Source: Parvularcula sp964556115 | Lineage (GTDB): Bacteria; Pseudomonadota; Alphaproteobacteria; Caulobacterales; Parvularculaceae | NCBI GenBank assembly: GCA_964556115.1 | Contig: CAZKVC010000008.1 | Coordinates: 62,001 to 126,000 of the forward strand | Length of the DNA stretch: 64,000 nucleotides | Direction of reading: 5' to 3' | Shown here: positions 58,816 through 64,000 of the stretch, one piece after another | How positions within the stretch are numbered: the first letter of the stretch is position 1 | Layout of the letters: the number at the start of each line of letters is the position of its first letter | Translations under genes and position numbers: made by a program | The notes under the pieces: model-generated | Seen by the model: only the letters and a program-made list of their open reading frames with translations | The model's database searches: none | What the model was told of the DNA's origin: nothing

Positions 58816-59378
58816 GGTTCCAGTTCGGTATCCCAATAGAGATAGTCCTGCCAGCTTGAATGCAGGTGATTGGGCGGGAACCCGCGGCCCTTCTCATTGA
58901 GCTCGAACATGTTGGGCTGACGCGGTGCCTGGGCGGGCCACATGCGCGCATCTTTCGGCATCTTGCCGCCCTTGCGCAGATTGCAGGGGCTGCAGGCCGC
59001 CACGATGTTCTGCCAGGTGGTCTTCCCGCCCTTGGAGCGGGGAACCACGTGATCAAAAGTCAGGTCGTCGCGCCCGGACTTGCCGCAATACTGGCAGCTG
59101 AAGCTGTCCCGCAGGAACACGTTGAACCGCGTGAAGGCAGGCTTACGCGCATGATTGACATAGCTTTTGAGCGAAACCACCGAAGGCAGCCGCATCGACC
59201 GGCTGACCGAATGGACCTCGGTCTCGTACTCGGCGACCACGTCCACACGGTCGAGGAACACCGCCTTCAGCGTGTCCTGCCACGACCACAAGGAGAGAGG
59301 GAAATAGCTCAACGGTCTGAAATCGGCATTCAGGACCAGAGCCGGGCACCCGTCTGGGGCGTGGCGGACGACTTGCAT
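58812..59378 (-). CDS. HNH endonuclease
   Basis: This 188-residue protein is a stand-alone HNH nuclease with two zinc-binding CxxC pairs (SCQYCGKSGRDD and ACSPCNLRKG) around the core LTFDHVVPRSKGG. Chromosomal HNH proteins of this type (like the widespread alphaproteobacterial ones) have unknown physiological targets. The ATG at 59378 follows a textbook AGGAGGT eight bases upstream, so it is preferred over an ATG at 59420 that sits next to a hairpin. Confidence 0.9.
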   Translation of the reverse strand: MQVVRHAPDGCPALVLNADFRPLSYFPLSLWSWQDTLKAVFLDRVDVVAEYETEVHSVSRSMRLPSVVSLKSYVNHARKPAFTRFNVFLRDSFSCQYCGKSGRDDLTFDHVVPRSKGGKTTWQNIVAACSPCNLRKGGKMPKDARMWPAQAPRQPNMFELNEKGRGFPPNHLHSSWQDYLYWDTELEP

Positions 59379-59420
59379 GGCGGTTACCTCCTGCACCCCC
59401 GGGGTCCAGGCCACCGCCAT

Positions 59421-59441
59421 CGCCGGCCTATTCGGCCGGTG
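59421..59441 (-). other. Hairpin upstream of the HNH gene
   Basis: CCGGCC (59423-59428) pairs with GGCCGG (59434-59439) around a 5-nt loop in the HNH leader. No T-run follows. The rest of the 59421-59698 gap shows no gene. Confidence 0.4.
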
Positions 59442-59698
59442 ACGAAGGGTATCATATGTCGGTCAGCGATGCTGAAAGCGCCTGTCTCCCGGGACCTTCC
59501 TGACAAAGGACTATTCCACAAAACCTTAGCCGATTCTATGTGACAGAACGATCACGGGATAGGGGAAATCGCGCGGACTTATGGTTGCGCGGTGAACTTG
59601 GTCTGTGAGCCCTGAGTGATCGTAGACTTGCGCCCGACGCCGGACGAGAGTGAAGAGGCCGCTTGGCCAGCCGTTTGGAAGCTCTTGACCGGCGGCGG

Positions 59699-60340
59699 CT
59701 AAAGCGGTGCTCTTCCTCTTGCCCACGCGATCTGACCCCAGAGGATGTGGGCGGCGGTGCCTCGGTGGGGGGCGTAGGTTTCTTCCGCCCACGCATCGAA
59801 TGCCTTGATTTCGGACCGCTCGAAGCTGCCTCCCGCCATCTTGTGGGCGGCGAGAAGGGCGACGTCGCCCCTTGGCCAGAGGTCGCCGCGGTCGTCGCAG
59901 AAAAGAAGATAGACCGCCGCTGTCCAGCGGCCGACACCGAGGAGACCTTCAAGCCGCCCGGCAGCTTCCTGATCGCTTGCGCCGGCCAGCTCGTCGAAGC
60001 TGAAACGGCCCTCCCGAATGTCGGCAGCTAGGGCTTTGAGGTAGCGGATCTTCGGCCGTGAGAGGCCGAGGGTCCGCATCTCGTCTTCCTCGGCCGCGAG
60101 GACCGCTTTGGGGTCGAGACCATGAAGCGCATTCTGGCAGCGCAGGAGAATGGCGTTGGCGCTGGCCACCGAAAGCTGCTGTTCGATGATGATGCGGGCC
60201 AGACCCGGATAACCGCCCTGCCTGGCGCGCCAGCGCGGCGGCCCCGTCCTGGCCAGGATGTCGGCGATGACCGGGCAGCGCCGGGCGAGGGCCGCTGCCG
60301 CTTCTTTCGTATCCCGGTCGGCGCCTTTCAATCCGCTCAC
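59699..60340 (-). CDS. DNA-3-methyladenine glycosylase II family protein (AlkA-like)
   Basis: This 213-residue protein is an HhH-GPD base-excision glycosylase of the AlkA/Mag type. The hairpin is LLGVGRWTAAVYLLF and the catalytic Asp lies in WPRGDVALL. It is shorter than E. coli AlkA (282) because the N-terminal domain is missing, as in Mag1-like enzymes. It would remove alkylated purines. The GTG start overlaps the gshA stop (GTGA), so it is coupled to glutathione synthesis. Confidence 0.9.
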   Translation of the reverse strand: MSGLKGADRDTKEAAAALARRCPVIADILARTGPPRWRARQGGYPGLARIIIEQQLSVASANAILLRCQNALHGLDPKAVLAAEEDEMRTLGLSRPKIRYLKALAADIREGRFSFDELAGASDQEAAGRLEGLLGVGRWTAAVYLLFCDDRGDLWPRGDVALLAAHKMAGGSFERSEIKAFDAWAEETYAPHRGTAAHILWGQIAWARGRAPL

Positions 60341-61710
60341 TGAAAGGCGTAACGCTCGAACAGGGCGCGCATGTCGGCACCTTCTTCCACATCGCGGAGG
60401 AGCCTGCAGGAAAAGCTCTCTCCGGTGTCCACGATGTCGAAGAGCGGCTTGAGGAACCCGGTCTCGTCATTGCCGGCGCCGTCCCGTGCGGCGCGGCGGC
60501 GGAGGCCATCGCGGCTGAGGCGAAGGGCTTCTGCGGCGAGATCGGCAATGACGATCGAGCCGACCTTTCCCTTCATTCCGTCCTTGGCCGCGGCCGGGCG
60601 GAGCGCCGCGCGCTCATCGGCGCTCCAGTCCTTCACCAGGTCCCATGCTGCATCGAGGCTCTCCTGATCGTAGAGCAGTCCCGTCCAGAAGGCCGGTAGC
60701 GCGCAGATCCGTCCCCAGCTGCCCGAATCCGCGCCCCGCATCTCGAGGAAGGTCTTGAGACGCACCTCGGGAAAGGCTGTGGACAGATGGTCCTTCCAGT
60801 CCTCGATATTGGGCCGCTGGCCCGGCGCCGCGGGAAGCTTGCCGTCGAGGAAATCGCGAAAGCTCTGCCCCGTGGCGTCGTGATAGACCCCGTCGCGCCA
60901 GACGAAATACATCGGCACGTCGAGCATATATTCCGTATAGCGCTCAAAACCGAAATCGTCTTCGAAGACGAAGTCGAGCATGCCCGTCCGGTCCGGGTCG
61001 GTGTCGGTCCAGATATGAGCGCGCCAGCTCTTGAAGCCGTTCGGCTTTCCCTCCGTGAAAGGAGAATTGGCAAAGAGAGCCGTGGCGATGGGCTGAAGGG
61101 CGAGCGAGGTGCGGAACTTCCTTATCATGTCCGCCTCGTCCGAGAAGTCGAGATTGACCTGCACCGTCGCCGTTCTGTGCATCATGTCGAGGCCGAGGGA
61201 GCCGCGGGTCGGCATGTAGTCGCGCATGATCCCGTAGCGGGGCTTGGGCACGCGCGGCATCTCCTCCCGGGTCCAGCTCGGTGCGGCGCCGAGGCCGATG
61301 AAACCGACATCGAGGGGATCGGCGACGGCCTTCACCTGCGCCAGGTGGTCATGCACCTCGTTGCAGGTTTCCTGGATGGTCCTGAGGGGAGCGCCCGACA
61401 GCTCGAACTGTCCGCCGGGTTCGAGGGTGATCGAGGCGCCGTCCTTCTTGAGGGCGACGAGCTCCCCCTCCTCCTCGAGGCGAACCCAGCCGAACTCCCG
61501 CGACAGCCCTTCAAGAACCGCCTGTATCGAGCGCTCGCCGGCGAATGGCAGGGGTTTGATGCTGTCCCTCAGAAAGCCGAACTTCTCGTGCTCCGTCCCG
61601 ATGCGCCAGGCATCGCGGGGCTTGCAGCCGGAGGCGAGATAAGCCGTCAGGTCGGCAACCCCTTCGACGGGTTCGAGATTGTCTCTAGTGCTGGCGTCGA
61701 GCTGGGTCAC
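60337..61710 (-). CDS. gshA: Glutamate-cysteine ligase (plant/alphaproteobacterial type)
   Basis: This 457-residue protein is the GCS2-family glutamate-cysteine ligase that makes gamma-glutamylcysteine, the first step of glutathione synthesis. RIGTEHEKFGF, EPGGQFELSGAP, MYFVWRDGVYHD and LKTFLEMRGADSGSW are hallmark blocks of the type shared by plants and Alphaproteobacteria. It starts with GTG. It follows rsmE, as in several Alphaproteobacteria. Confidence 0.95.
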   Translation of the reverse strand: MTQLDASTRDNLEPVEGVADLTAYLASGCKPRDAWRIGTEHEKFGFLRDSIKPLPFAGERSIQAVLEGLSREFGWVRLEEEGELVALKKDGASITLEPGGQFELSGAPLRTIQETCNEVHDHLAQVKAVADPLDVGFIGLGAAPSWTREEMPRVPKPRYGIMRDYMPTRGSLGLDMMHRTATVQVNLDFSDEADMIRKFRTSLALQPIATALFANSPFTEGKPNGFKSWRAHIWTDTDPDRTGMLDFVFEDDFGFERYTEYMLDVPMYFVWRDGVYHDATGQSFRDFLDGKLPAAPGQRPNIEDWKDHLSTAFPEVRLKTFLEMRGADSGSWGRICALPAFWTGLLYDQESLDAAWDLVKDWSADERAALRPAAAKDGMKGKVGSIVIADLAAEALRLSRDGLRRRAARDGAGNDETGFLKPLFDIVDTGESFSCRLLRDVEEGADMRALFERYAFQ

Positions 61711-61819
61711 GAAACGGGCATCCCTTGGCAGTCTTCCTCATTTTGGTCGTAGCGGCGGTTGAGCAAGCTTCGAGCCTTGGGCGAAGCCTTTTTTCCTGCA
61801 AGGCCCGTGAGGTCTTCTG

Positions 61820-62584
61820 TCACCCTTTTGCCGCGAGGTCGCCAAAACGGAGCTGCCATAGGGTCAGCGCCGCAATGGCCGCTGTCTCGGCGCGAAGGAT
61901 GCGCGGGCCGAGGGAGATCGGCAGGCTCGCCTTATCGGCGCGAAGGGTCTCGCGCTCTTCGGGGGTAAAGCCGCCCTCCGGCCCGATAAGGATGCCGCGG
62001 GGCGTCGTCGCGACCGGGCCGAAGACCTGATCGGCCAGGCCAGCCCGGCCTTCTGCGCCGCCCCAGGGCTCGTGCGGATCACCGCCGGCTTCATCGCAGA
62101 AGACGAACCCGTCGCAATTGAAGAGAGCATCAAAAAGGGCCTCGGGTTCGCTGATCGAGGGGATCGACAGGCGCTCGCACTGCTCTGCGGCCTCGGCGGC
62201 GATGGCTTCGAGCCGGTCGAGCCGGACCTGGTCGCGATTGGTCCTGGCGGTGATGACAGGCCGCAGGGAAGCAGCGCCGAGTTCGGTCGCCTTCTGGACC
62301 AGAAGCTCGGTCTGGGTGCGTTTCACCGGAGCGAAAAAGAGGATCGGGCCGAGGTTTGCTTCCTCAGGGGCCCGGCGCTGTTCGACCGGTTCGGCCACGC
62401 CCGCGCGTTTCGCGATTCGGCTGATCCGGTAGAGCCATTCGCCCGCTTCGGCGTTGAAGAAGCGTACCGAGTCGCCTTCACGCAGCCGCAGGACACTGCC
62501 CAGATACCGGCTCTGCGCGGGATCCAGCGGCAAGGCCCCTGTGCCCAGGGACCCCGGGACATGGAGACGGGGAGCGGGACGCAT
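61820..62584 (-). CDS. rsmE: 16S rRNA (uracil-1498-N3)-methyltransferase
   Basis: This 254-residue protein is RsmE, a SPOUT methyltransferase with a deep trefoil knot. The N-terminal PUA-like domain has RYLGSVLRLREGD. The knot motifs are LIGPEGGFTPEE and LGPRILRAETAA. It lies between ssb (22 bp upstream) and gshA (109 bp downstream) on the same strand. Confidence 0.94.
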   Translation of the reverse strand: MRPAPRLHVPGSLGTGALPLDPAQSRYLGSVLRLREGDSVRFFNAEAGEWLYRISRIAKRAGVAEPVEQRRAPEEANLGPILFFAPVKRTQTELLVQKATELGAASLRPVITARTNRDQVRLDRLEAIAAEAAEQCERLSIPSISEPEALFDALFNCDGFVFCDEAGGDPHEPWGGAEGRAGLADQVFGPVATTPRGILIGPEGGFTPEERETLRADKASLPISLGPRILRAETAAIAALTLWQLRFGDLAAKG

Positions 62585-62606
62585 GGGTTAGTCCCTGCAA
62601 CCGGTC

Positions 62607-63098
62607 TCAGAACGGGATGTCATCGTCCAGATCGTAATCGCCGCCGCCCTGGCTCTGGCCCTGGCCCTGGCCGCTCGGTGCGCCGCCATAGTCATTACCG
62701 CCGGAAATCTGCTGGCCATAACCGCCGCTCATGCTCTCGCCGCCGGCGCGGCCGTCGAGCATGGTCAGCTCGGACCGGTAGGGACGAAGCACGACCTCGG
62801 TGGTGTAGCGGTCCTGACCGTTCTGGTCCTGCCATTTGCGGGTCTCGAGCTGGCCCTCGATATAAACCTTCGAGCCTTTCTTCAGGTAGTTCTGCGCCAC
62901 CCGCACCAGCGGTTCGGAGAAGATCGCCACCGAATGCCACTGGGTGCGCTCGCGGCGCTCACCCGACTGCTTGTCCTTCCAGCTTTCCGATGTCGCGATG
63001 CGCAGGTTGCAGACCTGCCCGCCATTGCCGAATTGCCGGACTTCAGGATCCTGACCCAGATTGCCGATCAGGATCACCTTGTTGACACTACCCGCCAT
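62607..63098 (-). CDS. ssb: Single-stranded DNA-binding protein
   Basis: This 163-residue protein is SSB. The OB-fold starts MAGSVNKVILIGNLGQDPE, the tetramer-type RTQWHSVAIFSEPL and GSKVYIEGQLETRKW are present, a Gly/Gln-rich linker follows, and the acidic tip DLDDDIPF that recruits repair proteins ends it. A LexA box lies 86 bp upstream, which suits SOS induction as reported for ssb in other bacteria. Confidence 0.97.
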   Translation of the reverse strand: MAGSVNKVILIGNLGQDPEVRQFGNGGQVCNLRIATSESWKDKQSGERRERTQWHSVAIFSEPLVRVAQNYLKKGSKVYIEGQLETRKWQDQNGQDRYTTEVVLRPYRSELTMLDGRAGGESMSGGYGQQISGGNDYGGAPSGQGQGQSQGGGDYDLDDDIPF

Positions 63099-63184
63099 AA
63101 CCCACGAACCTCCAAATGAGCGTTTCCGGCCTAATGAGCTTCGCCGGCACGCCCAACTGTATCTTTTCCACCACGCTCACTGGC

Positions 63185-63199
63185 GTTCGCACAATGTTC
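63185..63199. promoter_or_regulatory. LexA (SOS) box between ssb and the outer-membrane protein gene
   Basis: GTTCGCACAATGTTC is an exact GTTC-N7-GTTC operator. On the minus strand a TTGACG (63206-63211) lies just upstream of it, so it would overlap the spacer and -10 of an ssb promoter. The outer-membrane protein gene on the other side starts 108 bp away. Confidence 0.68.
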
Positions 63200-63307
63200 C
63201 TGCATCGTCAAATGGCGGCCACAGTTTCGCGTATTATATTCCCATCCAAGCAGAACAGGGCTCATCATCAGGATGGGTCCGTCGCTGCGGAAGCCAAGGA
63301 GAGCTTC

Positions 63308-63952
63308 ATGAAAAAGTCCATTGCCGTGCTGACTGCCGGCCTTCTTCTTTCAACCTCGCCAGCCCATGCCGCCAACCCCTATCTGCAGATCCATGGCGGC
63401 TTGTTCCAGCAGACCGGCGAACAGATCGACTTCGATGACCAGCAGATCATCGATGCGATCGACAGTGTCGATCCCGACGCCGAGCTGGGTTTCGCGCTCG
63501 GCGGCCTCGTTGGCACTTACGTCCTGCCCTTCCTCGCGCTCGAGGGCGAGGTAACCATGCGGACGGCCCAGTTCGACGACGTATCGATCGAAGACCTCGG
63601 TGACGCGTTCGAAGACGACATCCGCACGGTTGCCTTCATGGGCAACGCAGTCTTCCGCCCTGAACTCAGGCTGCCGATCCTGCCCAACCCCTATATCGGC
63701 GTCGGCGCAGGCTACATGACCAGCAACCTCGACAACTTCCGCAACGAAGACGTCGACGGCAGCTTCGCATGGCAGGTCAAGGCCGGGATCACCTTCGACC
63801 CGCTGCCGACCCCCGGCAATATCGGGCTTGAGGTCAACTATATCCAGGCCGATGACTTCGAGATCGAGAACGCTCCCGAGCTCGATGTCCCCGATGCGAA
63901 CTTCGCCTATTCCGGCGTCACGGGCCTCGTGACCTGGAAACTGGGGTTCTAA
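63308..63952 (+). CDS. Outer-membrane beta-barrel protein, OmpA/OprF-like fold
   Basis: This 214-residue protein has a signal peptide (KKSIAVLTAGLLLSTSPAHA) and an eight-strand-type barrel with alternating strands such as LQIHGGLFQQTG, LGFALGGLVGTYVLPFLALE, PYIGVGAGYMTS and FAWQVKAGITF. It ends in GLVTWKLGF with the C-terminal phenylalanine used for Bam recognition. The function is unknown. The ATG at 63308 is chosen because it opens the signal peptide. Confidence 0.8.
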   Translation: MKKSIAVLTAGLLLSTSPAHAANPYLQIHGGLFQQTGEQIDFDDQQIIDAIDSVDPDAELGFALGGLVGTYVLPFLALEGEVTMRTAQFDDVSIEDLGDAFEDDIRTVAFMGNAVFRPELRLPILPNPYIGVGAGYMTSNLDNFRNEDVDGSFAWQVKAGITFDPLPTPGNIGLEVNYIQADDFEIENAPELDVPDANFAYSGVTGLVTWKLGF

Positions 63953-64000
63953 GCCCAACGAAGCTGTCACCGGACCGCGGCCGTTCGCCCCTTGTTCTAG

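Noticed and set aside
1..64000. CRISPR arrays, insertion sequences, prophage or integrative element
   Set aside because: No regularly spaced repeats, transposase, phage structural or conjugation genes were seen; the only recombinase is a housekeeping XerD type.

Overview
The window is 64 kb of GC-rich, gene-dense DNA from an alphaproteobacterium. The order murA - DUF2948 - hisD - UPF0262 - phosphatase - infA - maf - RNase E/G - yacG is a classic alphaproteobacterial block. A mitochondrial-type SUV3 helicase, xerD next to accA, a plant-type gshA, and SapC, UrcA-like and DUF6445-like proteins point the same way, with Caulobacterales/Parvularculales-like relatives the best guess. It reads as ordinary chromosome: there is no prophage, insertion sequence, CRISPR array or conjugation module.

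Layout. 1-4800: an S49 peptidase, a degenerate exonuclease-fold protein, two hydrolase/hydroxylase-type enzymes, SapC and a cupin. 4800-6100: rplK-rplA with their own promoter and terminator. 6100-9800: secreted proteins (DUF6624-like, parallel beta-helix, Sel1 repeats) and a TusA-like protein. 9960-14820: a RodZ-like/TonB fusion, ispG, a DUF6445-like protein, prfA-prmC. 14870-18610: yajC-secD-secF with an NDUFAF6-like protein. 18600-22950: a 4.3 kb segment bracketed by two inverted copies of a ~100 bp element, holding an Nth-like Fe-S protein behind two LexA boxes, a small membrane protein, trmFO, and a LexA-boxed DUF559 nuclease gene set among GC-rich palindromes. 22940-26610: three glycosyltransferases. 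26795-33200: a DegP-like protease, rarA, a secreted protein pair, xerD, accA. 33200-41600: a VPLPA-CTERM protein, the SUV3-like helicase, a lipoprotein, a hydrolase, an orphan HlyD-type adaptor, hisG and tRNA-Thr(GGT). 41700-48660: the murA-yacG block, interrupted by a UrcA-like gene behind a Pho-box-like array. 48700-58800: rlmE, ppx, an Lrp regulator, an acetyltransferase, FPP synthase, tamA-tamB. 58400-63950: HNH nuclease, AlkA-like glycosylase, gshA, rsmE, ssb (LexA box) and a small outer-membrane protein.

Themes. Several loci carry the alphaproteobacterial LexA operator GTTC-N7-GTTC: the Nth-like gene (two boxes), the DUF559 gene (box 5 bp before the start) and ssb. This suggests a local SOS/DNA-repair theme together with rarA, the AlkA-like glycosylase and xerD. 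The SOS-boxed DUF559 nuclease abutting palindromic repeats, inside a segment bracketed by inverted elements, is the best candidate for something undescribed. Other points worth checking are the RodZ-TonB fusion, the 11-bp-phased Pho-like repeats, and repeated promoters ending in a CTAAC -10 element. All functional calls come from reading the sequence and recalling family motifs; no database search was run.
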